Shown: one piece after another, positions 9,144 through 17,110 of the stretch | How the letters are laid out: every line of letters begins with the position of its first letter | Position numbering within the stretch: position 1 is the first letter of the stretch | Assembly: GCF_036924535.1 (NCBI RefSeq) | Contig: NZ_JAZHRT010000001.1 | Span: 6,882,001 to 6,946,000, forward strand | From: Bradyrhizobium sp. AZCC 2262 | GTDB taxonomy: Bacteria; Pseudomonadota; Alphaproteobacteria; Rhizobiales; Xanthobacteraceae | Length of the DNA: 64,000 bases | Direction of reading: 5' to 3' | The notes under the pieces: model-generated | What the model was told of the DNA's origin: nothing | The model's input: only the letters and a program-made list of their open reading frames with translations | The model's database searches: none | Position numbers and translations under genes: made by a program

Positions 9144-9837
9144 GCTCAGTAGTCATTAATCCAGATTCGTGAACACGGCTTGATCGATGTCCGCTATCCC
9201 GCGCTTGGCGGAACCGCGCTAACTCTTCCCGCACTTCGATAAAATTCAAGGAGCTCTCTCGATTTATTCCCTCAATTTCCTCGATGTTGAAGTGAACGCG
9301 ATTGGGTTGAAGCTCCTCAAAAAAGCTAAAGATGACTTCCGGATCGCGAAGCGATTCTCGAGTCAACACTGCAATCACATGGAATGGAATTCCAAAGGAC
9401 CTCAGCCGCTTGATACCTGCCACCGTCCTGTGAAATGTACCTCGCCCATTGCGCGAGACCCGGTACCGATCATGCAGCTCTTGCGGCCCGTCAATGCTTA
9501 TTCCTATCTCGACTTGGTGGTCGCGGAAGAGAGCGCACCATTCGTCACTAATCAATGTTCCGTTCGACTGGATGCAGTGCTTAAGGCCCACTTGTGGAGG
9601 ACGAAACTCTTCTAAAATGTCAAATGCCTTCCGGTAGAAGGTTGGCGGCACAACCAACGGTTCTCCAGCGTGCCAAAGGATGGATAGGACGTTCGCAGCA
9701 TATCCGACCCATTTCGGGCCTAGCCAAAGTGGCTTTCTAGCGGGGGACGGCTCTTGAAGATCACGAACGGCACAATTCTTGCCCTTTCCAGTCTGCCCGG
9801 AATGCATCCGCCTGCGGATCGCCTGTTTCCCGGGCAT
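9124..9837 (-). pseudogene. relic of a radical-SAM peptide maturase (GrrM/OscB-like)
   Basis: The central part reads as a radical-SAM core close to cyclophane-forming peptide maturases (GrrM/OscB group): LSILWHAGEPLVVPP, then LKHCIQSNGTLI, EIGISIDGPQELHD and NRVHFNIEEIEG. The N-terminus that should carry the CxxxCxxC iron-sulfur motif is replaced by unrelated sequence. The C-terminal SPASM-type region is missing, and the frame runs into the end of tctA. The stretch is visibly more AT-rich than its neighbours, as expected of transferred and decaying DNA. No precursor peptide gene was found beside it. I expect no activity. Confidence 0.75.
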
Positions 9838-9854
9838 TTTTGGATTTGATTTTT

Positions 9855-10688
9855 ATGCGCTGCCTCGTCGTTGCCGATTTGCATTATTCATTGCCGCAGT
9901 TCGACTGGCTGCTCGCGGCGGCGCCTCAGTTCGACGTTGTCATTTTTGCGGGTGACGCGCTCGACGTCGGATCGTTCGTCGATTTCCGCGCGCAAATCCT
10001 CGTGGTGAAGAAATACCTGTCGCTGCTGTCAGGGATGACGCGGGTCATTCTGTGCTCGGGCAATCACGACCTCGACGAACGCAGTGCCGAGGGCGAAAAG
10101 ATCGCGCGCTGGGTCAGCGAGGTCCGTGAACTCGGCATCGCCTGCGACGGCGACGACCTCACCATCGGTAGCACGCGCTTCACCGTGTGTCCGTGGTGGG
10201 ACGGACCGCTGGTCAAGAGCCGCATCGAAGCCCAGCTTCGCGATGCCGCAGCCAAGCGGCCGCAGCGCTGGATCTGGGTGCATCATGCGCCACCGGCGAA
10301 TTCGCCGACGAGCTGGGGCGGCAAGCGGTTCTTCGGCGATGTCGAGCTGGTGCAGTGGATCGCACAGTACCAGCCGTCGATGGTGATCTCGGGCCACGTA
10401 CATCAGTCACCCTTCATCCCCGACGGCTCGTGGTTCGACCGGCTCGGCAACACTTGGGTCTTCAACACCGGCCTGCAGCACGGCCGCCCGCCGGTCTGTA
10501 TCGTGCTCGACCTCGACGAGGGCGCCGCGTTCTGGCTCGCGGCCGGGGAAGCGCAACGTATCGACCTCAACGCACCCTTGCAGCGGCCGGCGGCGGAAAT
10601 CGTGAACCCGCCGCCGTGGCTTATATCCTTGGGTCGGATTGCCGAAGCCGTTTCGCATCTTTCGGCAAGCTTCGAAGAACCGCGCTAA
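9855..10688 (+). CDS. calcineurin-like metallophosphoesterase
   Basis: The 277-residue protein shows the ordered metal-binding motifs of this superfamily: DLH near the N-terminus (VVADLHYS), GDALD (FAGDALD), GNHDLDE, the histidine of VHHAPP and the final SGHVHQ. It should be a cytosolic two-metal phosphoesterase; the substrate is unknown. ATG 9855 puts the first strand motif at the usual distance from the N-terminus; an in-frame TTG at 9840 would add five residues. It stands alone, with a relic gene upstream. Confidence 0.9.
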   Translation: MRCLVVADLHYSLPQFDWLLAAAPQFDVVIFAGDALDVGSFVDFRAQILVVKKYLSLLSGMTRVILCSGNHDLDERSAEGEKIARWVSEVRELGIACDGDDLTIGSTRFTVCPWWDGPLVKSRIEAQLRDAAAKRPQRWIWVHHAPPANSPTSWGGKRFFGDVELVQWIAQYQPSMVISGHVHQSPFIPDGSWFDRLGNTWVFNTGLQHGRPPVCIVLDLDEGAAFWLAAGEAQRIDLNAPLQRPAAEIVNPPPWLISLGRIAEAVSHLSASFEEPR

Positions 10689-10885
10689 ATCAAAGAAATC
10701 ATTGGGCCACCGGGCCATGCCGACTCATCAGGATAAAGCGGACCCCGCGACTTCCGGCCCCTCGCGGCCGGTCTCTTGCATTTTTGTGCAATCATTAAAT
10801 TCCGGAGAGGTTGCGTTCTTAACTTTGCCGTCGACGGATTGCGAAGTAGCCTCGCCTCGGGCGATGGCTAAGGAGATGCAGCACG

Positions 10886-11131
10886 ATGAGGACCTTGGCG
10901 ATGGCCGTGGCGGTGCTGGCGCTGTTGGCTGTGCCCGCACAGGCGCAGATGGGGGGCGGCAAGCGGGGGCATAAGAGCGACGATACAAGAGCCGCGGACA
11001 AGAAGCCGAAGGTCGACGACAAGGCCTATCAGGAAGCACTCAAGCGCATTCCCGATTCCAGGGAAAAGTATGATCCATGGGCCGTGACCAAGACGCCTGA
11101 CGCCGACAAATCTTCAAAAAATAATCGATGA
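10886..11131 (+). CDS. small exported hypothetical protein
   Basis: The 81-residue protein has a clear signal peptide (MRTLAMAVAVLALLAVPAQA, cleavage before QMGGG) and a short, very polar, lysine-rich mature part ending in KSSKNNR. AAGGAG at 10870-10875 serves as the ribosome-binding site. It is convergent with the cNMP-binding gene, with 2 bases between stops. The family is not recognised; a periplasmic location is inferred from the signal peptide. Confidence 0.75.
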   Translation: MRTLAMAVAVLALLAVPAQAQMGGGKRGHKSDDTRAADKKPKVDDKAYQEALKRIPDSREKYDPWAVTKTPDADKSSKNNR

Positions 11132-11133
11132 AA

Positions 11134-11619
11134 TCATACGCGCGGGTCGGATTGCCGCTCCGAGCCTGGCGAGACCTCTGTCGGCGGCAGGTTGATCATG
11201 CTCTGCAGGAGTTCGCCGACCATCGAGAGATGGTTACCCTGCCCGGCATATTGATGCATCAAATCGGCCAGATAGGTGTTGGCGACGTTGAGGCGCTGCG
11301 CCAGCAGGCGCGCGATCAACAGCGAGACCTGTGGCTGGTCGCGCAGGAACGCCGCGGCGTCGTCGAACTGGTAGACGACGGAATCGACGGTGGCGCGCAC
11401 CGTCGCGGTATGCGGTTGATCGAGCAGGACCGACATTTCGCCCAGCATCGCCCCCGGCTCGGTCAGAACGGCGACGACGCTATCGCCCTTGATGACCTCC
11501 AGCCTTCCCTCGAGCAGCACGAACAGATGTCCGGTCTTGCTGCCCTCATGGAGCACGAGCGTGCCTGCCGGCACCTCTCGCCTGGTTGCTCCGGTGCAAT
11601 AGTCGAGTACCGCGCGCAT
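11134..11619 (-). CDS. cyclic-nucleotide-binding domain protein (no DNA-binding domain)
   Basis: The 161-residue protein is essentially one CRP-type beta-roll: AGTLVLHEGSKTGHLFVLLEGRLEV, then the phosphate-binding cassette region PGAMLGEMSVLLDQPHTATVRA, where the helix-capping GE and the arginine are present. A helical tail follows, but no helix-turn-helix, so it is a sensor or interaction module and not a CRP/FNR regulator. I start it at ATG 11619, which has GGAGG six bases upstream. A longer open frame extends back to 11799 but runs through a palindromic repeat element. Ligand and partner are unknown; a membrane cyclase lies far away at 59.3 kb. Confidence 0.82.
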   Translation of the reverse strand: MRAVLDYCTGATRREVPAGTLVLHEGSKTGHLFVLLEGRLEVIKGDSVVAVLTEPGAMLGEMSVLLDQPHTATVRATVDSVVYQFDDAAAFLRDQPQVSLLIARLLAQRLNVANTYLADLMHQYAGQGNHLSMVGELLQSMINLPPTEVSPGSERQSDPRV

Positions 11620-11657
11620 CAGCATGACCTCCGCATCAGCCAAGCCTAGAGCCTTTT

Positions 11658-11753
11658 CCGTTCCGATGTAATCGGAACGGGGCTCTGGATTCTTGATTTG
11701 ACGCGTTTTCTTGACGCGAACCGGTCCCCACTTCGCTTGAAAACGCTCTAGGC
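11658..11753. repeat. Bradyrhizobium palindromic repeat element (double hairpin)
   Basis: The first hairpin has 10-bp arms CCGTTCCGAT/ATCGGAACGG around GTA (11658-11680). The second pairs GCGTTTTC (11703-11710) with GAAAACGC (11739-11746) around an ACCGGTCCCCACTTCGC core. I recognise this as a very common interspersed element of Bradyrhizobium and Rhodopseudomonas. It lies directly upstream of the cNMP-binding gene and artificially lengthens its open frame. Confidence 0.7.
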
Positions 11754-11845
11754 ACTGACGATGCCAAGGTCGAACGGTAAGCCGCGGCGCGCTGCTCAAA
11801 TTGTCGGCACCACGGAGCCAGCCGTTCGACCATAGCGCCGCATCG

Positions 11846-13795
11846 TCACTTCGCCACGATCACCTCAATCGACGCCGGCTCCTTGACCCGACCGCCTGGT
11901 GGCGGGGTCTGGCTCACCACCGTTCCGGTCGCCTGGTTCGGCGCTTCCCGCGTAATTTCGAGCAACATGAACTGCGGCTCCATACCACGCCTTCCCGGAA
12001 TATTGCCGACCGCCGCCACGGCCGCGCGTGCGTCAACAATTGACATGCCGACCAAGTTCGGGACCGCGGCACCGGTCGTTGCAGCTTCACCGGATCCGGG
12101 TGCCGCTGCTCGCGTCGCGGTCCGCAACTTTTCATCCGTCGGCGGAGGCGGCGCGACCGGACCGGTCCGGCGCCTCCACAGGTCGGGCGAAACCAGCATA
12201 CGAATTTGCTTTTGCTCGCATGCCGTCCCCAACGCCACTTCGCTCCCATACGCGGCGACCGTCCCGTCATAACCAAGACAGGCAAGCCGGTAGATCAGCT
12301 CCTGCGACAGCAGGCCTTCGAAATAGCCGCCATGCACGTTCGGCCTCTGGTGCCTCACCACATACATGACGAGCAAATAGAGATGCGAATACCAGCGTAG
12401 TTTTGCCTCCGCGTCATGGCGCTTGCGCCACTTTGCGAATGTCAGCAGCGGCCGCTCATTCGCCGAAATCGCCGGCTTATCCGGATCGTCGCGGTCGACA
12501 TAGTCAGTACAATCGAAATAGGTGAAGACCTTGGGTAGCCGGGCCTGGGCCAGTGCCGGCGAAGCGTTCGGCTGGCGTTCAGCCTTGGCATCCTCCAGCG
12601 AATCGTAGAGTTCCTGCAGCGTCAGGTTTCCGATCCGCAGCACGCGAAGAAGGTTGTCTTCCTTGACGTCGATCATGCCGAAATTGCGCGACAGGATTTC
12701 GACGTTGCCAAGCCGGAAGCCGTGGTTCCTGCTCTTGGTCGGAAACACGAAATAATTCGCCAGCGTCGAGATCTGACGCAGGACCTCGTCGCCCTCGTTG
12801 CTGAACAGATAGGCTTCATCAAAGCGCGACAACGCCGAGGCCAGAAAATTTCCGCGGCTGGATAGCAGGGTCTCGGCCGGAATGTCCGGCGAGGCCAACA
12901 CGAAGCGCTTGAGTTCGAAGACCTTGCCGATCGCGTGCGACGGCGATTCCGGCCTTGCACCGGGCGAAGCCCCCAAACCATAGGAGTTCAACGCTTCGAC
13001 CGGCGCAGCGAAAACGTCCGACAGCGTTCGGATGGCGTTGGTGACGACGAAACCACCCATGCTGTGGCCGATGAAGGAAAGTTGAACCCGTGGCCGTGGG
13101 GCGGTTGTGCCGCTCTCGTCATGCTGGCGTACGACTTCAGCGTCGATGGCGCGAATGACCTGGATAAGATCGGGTACGCCGTAGTTCGAAGCGCGGTAAT
13201 TGTCGCGGAAATAGACGATGGTTCGCAGCAGCGTAGCCATCAATACCAGGCCGGCCACGCTCCAGCCGAGCAGCGTGATGACATGGACCGCTTCGGGATT
13301 CCAGATGTAGCGGAATACGTCGATCCACCACTGTTTGGTCTGCGATGCGAAATAGAACAGCGGAAATGTCAGGAAAACGACGATGATGCCAAAATACAGC
13401 AGCCACGTTGGAAGCGTCGGCAGTGCATCCCAGGTGCCGCGCCAGGGGCTTCCCATCTTCTCCGACGGCCAGCGGTAACCAACACAAACAAGCCCTTGCC
13501 GGGTGCGAATTTTTTCGTCGCGCTCGATGGCCATCGCAGCCGACGTGTACATCCTCAACACAGCGGGCTCCGGATTGTTGAAGCCGTGGACCATCACCAC
13601 CAGGTTGGGGTCGGCCCCGTTCAGCAGGCCAGCTGCGATCTGCTTCACCGCCAGTTCGGAATCGATCGGTGACAGTTCGGGCGGCAGCGCCGGCGGCGGC
13701 ACGACCGTGTCATCGACATTGTATGGCGCCGTGCTTTCGATGAAGTAGGTCGGGATCGTTGTCCCAACAGCTTGATGCGCGCGGAAGAAGTCCAT
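11846..13795 (-). CDS. membrane alpha/beta-hydrolase with C-terminal PASTA domain
   Basis: The 649-residue protein has an unusual layout. An alpha/beta-hydrolase core starts with an oxyanion-type strand (LVVMVHGFNN, about 65-74). Two membrane helices (about 131-150 and 173-196) are inserted before the nucleophile motif GHSMGG (243-248). A mixed region follows, and the last 72 residues (from 578) form a PASTA-like domain beginning VPNLVGMSIVDARAAV. PASTA domains normally bind cell-wall fragments in kinases and penicillin-binding proteins; on a Gram-negative hydrolase they are rare. ATG 13795 follows GGGGG at a good distance; a TTG six codons upstream is less likely. The substrate is unknown; lipase or esterase action is inferred. 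Confidence 0.82.
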   Translation of the reverse strand: MDFFRAHQAVGTTIPTYFIESTAPYNVDDTVVPPPALPPELSPIDSELAVKQIAAGLLNGADPNLVVMVHGFNNPEPAVLRMYTSAAMAIERDEKIRTRQGLVCVGYRWPSEKMGSPWRGTWDALPTLPTWLLYFGIIVVFLTFPLFYFASQTKQWWIDVFRYIWNPEAVHVITLLGWSVAGLVLMATLLRTIVYFRDNYRASNYGVPDLIQVIRAIDAEVVRQHDESGTTAPRPRVQLSFIGHSMGGFVVTNAIRTLSDVFAAPVEALNSYGLGASPGARPESPSHAIGKVFELKRFVLASPDIPAETLLSSRGNFLASALSRFDEAYLFSNEGDEVLRQISTLANYFVFPTKSRNHGFRLGNVEILSRNFGMIDVKEDNLLRVLRIGNLTLQELYDSLEDAKAERQPNASPALAQARLPKVFTYFDCTDYVDRDDPDKPAISANERPLLTFAKWRKRHDAEAKLRWYSHLYLLVMYVVRHQRPNVHGGYFEGLLSQELIYRLACLGYDGTVAAYGSEVALGTACEQKQIRMLVSPDLWRRRTGPVAPPPPTDEKLRTATRAAAPGSGEAATTGAAVPNLVGMSIVDARAAVAAVGNIPGRRGMEPQFMLLEITREAPNQATGTVVSQTPPPGGRVKEPASIEVIVAK

Positions 13796-13913
13796 GGCTT
13801 GCCCCCAGTGCAAAGTTCGCTTGCGCTAGGCTAAGGGGGACGATTTGAATCTACAAGTTTTGGTTGCATGACAATTCTGTCACGGCCCGGCAACTCGCCA
13901 ACCGAAGCGCCGC

Positions 13914-14708
13914 TCAGACGGCTGCGGCGTTGGTCACGGGGAGGAAGTCACCGATGACATCCAGAAACAGCCGGGGCGACTGCAATTGCGGCACATGGGC
14001 ACAGCCCGGGATGATTTCCAGATAGGCTTGCGGCAGGCCCGCGGCCAGTTCGTGCGACATGGGTGGCGGCGTCGCCTCGTCGTGTTCGCCGACCAGCACC
14101 AGGGCCGGCACTCTCACCTTGCCAAGCTCCGGCCGCAGATCGAGGGCCGCCAGCGCATCGCAGGCGGCCCGAAACACCTCCGGGTCGGTGCGCAGGAAAG
14201 CCTCGCGGCGATCCTGCATCAGGTCCGGATGGGCGGCCTGAAATTCCGGCGCAAACAGCCGGCGCATCGCAACATCCGTGATCGCCGACAGCCCCTTGGT
14301 CATGGACGCCGTCGCCATGCTGCGGAAGGCTTCACGCCCCGGCTCCGAGAACGCTGCGCCGCAATCGGCCAGAACAAGCCTGGTCGCGATGCCGGGGTGC
14401 CGAATGGCCATCTGCAGCGCCACGAACCCGCCATAGCCGTTGCCGAGCACGATCGCATCCTCACCATCGGCGGCATGCCGGACCGCTTCGGCCATCCGGT
14501 CAGCCACCGCCGCCAGACCGCCCGTCACGGCTTGCGACCGGCCGAACCCCGGCAATTCCGGAACGATCACGCGAAACGACTTCGATAATTCGGGAACGAT
14601 GGCGTCGAAACTCGCGCGATCCGACAGCAGCGAATGGAACAGAAACAACGGCGGCCCATCGCCCGACTGCGCTGCGTTGACGGTGCCTGCCGCAAATAAC
14701 CGATCCAT
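13914..14708 (-). CDS. alpha/beta-fold hydrolase-like protein lacking the serine nucleophile
   Basis: The 264-residue protein matches the 3-oxoadipate enol-lactonase/haloperoxidase-like branch: PPLFLFHSLLSDRASFD at the oxyanion loop, then the elbow VLGNGYGGFVALQMAI, acid VGEHDEATPP and histidine GCAHVPQLQSP. At the elbow the usual G-x-S-x-G reads G-N-G-Y-G, so the nucleophile is glycine. Either the protein is not a classical esterase or it acts by another mechanism. It is transcribed away from the gntR-aldehyde dehydrogenase-MFS cluster, from a shared 148-base intergenic region, and probably belongs to the same pathway. ATG 14708 was chosen over an upstream start. Confidence 0.85.
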   Translation of the reverse strand: MDRLFAAGTVNAAQSGDGPPLFLFHSLLSDRASFDAIVPELSKSFRVIVPELPGFGRSQAVTGGLAAVADRMAEAVRHAADGEDAIVLGNGYGGFVALQMAIRHPGIATRLVLADCGAAFSEPGREAFRSMATASMTKGLSAITDVAMRRLFAPEFQAAHPDLMQDRREAFLRTDPEVFRAACDALAALDLRPELGKVRVPALVLVGEHDEATPPPMSHELAAGLPQAYLEIIPGCAHVPQLQSPRLFLDVIGDFLPVTNAAAV

Positions 14709-14802
14709 CCCGGTCTCTCTTTCGATTGTCCTCAAGCGCCCTTTTGGCGCACCAGGCCGCTGATTGCCAGATTAAAATCCGTGTCATTCAGGCCTTTTTG
14801 CC

Positions 14803-14845
14803 TTGACGTGATATTTCACAGATGCCTATCTAAAGGAAGCATCTG
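14803..14845 (+). promoter_or_regulatory. promoter and candidate GntR operator
   Basis: A sigma-70-like promoter is visible: TTGACG (14803-14808), 18 bases, TATCTA (14827-14832). A 7-bp inverted repeat, CAGATGC (14819-14825) and GCATCTG (14839-14845), straddles the -10 box. This fits an autoregulatory site for the GntR protein starting at 14857. Confidence 0.55.
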
Positions 14846-14856
14846 AAGGAATTTCT

Positions 14857-15507
14857 ATGCTTTTGCGCGATAACGTCTACGAAAGCCTACGTTCTGATAT
14901 CCTGACATGTCACTTTGCGCCAGGCGATGATATGCGCGAACAGGACTTGGCCGAGCGCTACGCTGTGAGCCGCCAACCGGTGCGCGAGGCGCTGTTGCGG
15001 CTCGAACGCGAGCATCTCGTCACGGTGACGCCGCGCCAGGGCTACCGGGTCAACCCGATCTCGCTGGCCGATGCGCGCGACTTGCTGCGATTCCGCCTTG
15101 CGCTGGAGCCCGCCTGCGTCGCAGAGGCGATCGAGCACGCAAGCGACGGTGTACTGAAGTCGCTGAACGAATTCCGCCGCTTCTCGGGCAATCATGAAGC
15201 CTTCATCGCCTATAACCGCGCCTTTCACTCGGCGCTGGCGCATGCCTCCGGCAACCGCCGCATGGCGGCAGCGCTGTGCGACCTGATTGGACAGGCCGAC
15301 CGGTTGGTGCGCGTCAGCGTCGCCAATCTGAAGGGCCACGATCCAGCAAAACTCGTCGCCGAACACGTCGCGCTGATCGAGGCGATGCAGCGGCGCGACG
15401 GGCGCACGGCCGCCCGTCTCATCAAGGCGCATATCGCGCAAACCGAGAAACGCGTGCTGCCGGCGCTGAAGCGCAATGCCGTGATCGTCGATGGGAGAGA
15501 GCCATGA
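14857..15507 (+). CDS. GntR-family transcriptional regulator, FCD (FadR) type
   Basis: The 216-residue regulator has an N-terminal winged helix (residues about 5-70; DLAERYAVSRQPVREALLRLE is the recognition region) and a C-terminal FCD helical ligand domain (about 78-205; metal-ligand histidines appear in FHSALAHASG and EHVALI). It likely senses an acid intermediate and controls the aldehyde dehydrogenase and MFS genes downstream, and perhaps the divergent hydrolase. Its stop overlaps the aldehyde dehydrogenase start (ATGA). A palindrome over its own -10 box suggests autoregulation. Confidence 0.92.
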   Translation: MLLRDNVYESLRSDILTCHFAPGDDMREQDLAERYAVSRQPVREALLRLEREHLVTVTPRQGYRVNPISLADARDLLRFRLALEPACVAEAIEHASDGVLKSLNEFRRFSGNHEAFIAYNRAFHSALAHASGNRRMAAALCDLIGQADRLVRVSVANLKGHDPAKLVAEHVALIEAMQRRDGRTAARLIKAHIAQTEKRVLPALKRNAVIVDGREP

Positions 15508-17033
15508 ACATTTCCTCAAAGCCCGGCGCCATCGACGTCGAGATCCACGGCAATTTCGTCGACGGCCGAGAGGTCGAGGCAGGCTCCGGCGAAATGCTCG
15601 ACGTCCGCAACCCCGCAACCGGCGACGTGATCGCGCGGATTCCGAATTCGACCGCCGATGACATCGATCGCGCCATGAAAAGCGCGCGCGCGGCCTTTGA
15701 AGGCAAGGCCTGGGGCGGCATGGACACGCGCGCACGGGCGCGGCTCGTCAATCGCCTCGCCGACGCCTTCGAGGCCAATCTGGATACGCTGTACCGGCTG
15801 GAGACGCTGAACAACGGCCGGCCCGTCAACGAGACCCGCGCGCAGCTCTCTCGGCTGCCGGACTTCTTTCGCTACTTCGCGGGGCTGGCGCTGGCGCGCC
15901 GTGACTCCGTCATCCCCGTCGAAGGTTCTTACCTGAACTACACCCTGCGCACGCCGATCGGGATCGTCGCCAACTGCACCCCGTTCAATCATCCGCTGAT
16001 GATCCTGTGCAAGTCGCTGGCGGCTGTGCTCGCGACCGGCTGCGTCACCGTCGTCAAGCCGTCGGAATACACGCCACTGACGACCCTGAAGCTGGCGCAG
16101 ATCTTCACCGAAGCGGGCCTGCCGCCCGGCGTGTTCAACATCGTCCTCGGCCTCGGGCAAAGCGCCGGCAAGATGCTGGCTGAGCACGGCGACATCAACA
16201 AGCTGGTGCTGACCGGCGGCACCGAGGCCGGCCGCATCGCCGGCGCCGCGGCCGCAAAAGTGTTCGCGCACCAGACCATGGAGCTCGGCGGCAAGACGCC
16301 GGTGATGGTGTTCGATGATTTCGACGTCGATCGCGCCGTCAACTATGCCGCGTTCGGCGCGTTCATCGGCGCCGGCCAGACCTGCGTCTGCGCCTCGCGC
16401 CATATCGTGCAGGCGTCGATCTATGACGAGTTCGTCGAGAAACTGATGGCAAAGACGCAAACCATTCGGATCGGCGATCCCTTCGATCCCAACACCCAGC
16501 TCGGACCGGTGATCTCGGCGCGGCAGCGCGATCGCGTGCTGACCTATTCGCGGTTCGGCCATGAGGACGGCGCACGCCTCGTGACGGGCGGTGTCGCCGC
16601 CAAGGTGCCCGGCCATGACAACGGCTATTTCGTCGAACCGACCGTATTCGCCGACGTGAAATCCGACATGCGCATTTTCCAGGAAGAAGTGTTCGGCCCC
16701 TTCACCTCGGTGACGCCGTTCAAGGACGAAGCGGACGCGCTCCGGCTCGCCAATGATTCTCCGTTCGGGCTGGCGGCTGCGATCCGTACTCGCGACGTCG
16801 GCCGCGCGCATCGCGTGGCGGCAGCCGTCAAGGCCGGCATCGTCTGGATCAACGACCATCACCGCCTCGATCCCGCCTCGCCCTGGGGCGGCGTCGACGA
16901 CTCCGGCATCGGGCGCGAGTGCGGCACCGAAAGTTTCGACGATCATTTCAACACCAAGAGCGTGATGGTCGCGACGCACGACCAGCCGTTCGACTGGTAT
17001 CGCGACACGGCAAACCAGCGACGACTGAACTAG
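15504..17033 (+). CDS. NAD(P)-dependent aldehyde dehydrogenase
   Basis: The 509-residue ALDH-superfamily enzyme has the expected signatures: GIVANCTPFNHPLMI around residue 155, cofactor loop LTGGTEAGR, general-base region MELGGKTP (catalytic Glu) and the nucleophile Cys in GAGQTCVCASR. An oxidised acid is the expected product; the substrate aldehyde is not evident. Translation is coupled to gntR through a 4-base overlap, and the MFS porter follows 77 bases later, so the three likely form one catabolic operon. ATG 15504 replaces a much longer frame that runs through gntR. Confidence 0.93.
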   Translation: MNISSKPGAIDVEIHGNFVDGREVEAGSGEMLDVRNPATGDVIARIPNSTADDIDRAMKSARAAFEGKAWGGMDTRARARLVNRLADAFEANLDTLYRLETLNNGRPVNETRAQLSRLPDFFRYFAGLALARRDSVIPVEGSYLNYTLRTPIGIVANCTPFNHPLMILCKSLAAVLATGCVTVVKPSEYTPLTTLKLAQIFTEAGLPPGVFNIVLGLGQSAGKMLAEHGDINKLVLTGGTEAGRIAGAAAAKVFAHQTMELGGKTPVMVFDDFDVDRAVNYAAFGAFIGAGQTCVCASRHIVQASIYDEFVEKLMAKTQTIRIGDPFDPNTQLGPVISARQRDRVLTYSRFGHEDGARLVTGGVAAKVPGHDNGYFVEPTVFADVKSDMRIFQEEVFGPFTSVTPFKDEADALRLANDSPFGLAAAIRTRDVGRAHRVAAAVKAGIVWINDHHRLDPASPWGGVDDSGIGRECGTESFDDHFNTKSVMVATHDQPFDWYRDTANQRRLN

Positions 17034-17110
17034 CAGGCAACAAGCGGCGAACCGTTCAGAGAAGACGGCAGGCCGCATCAACGAACAAACGGAAAAAGGG
17101 GAGCGAATAC

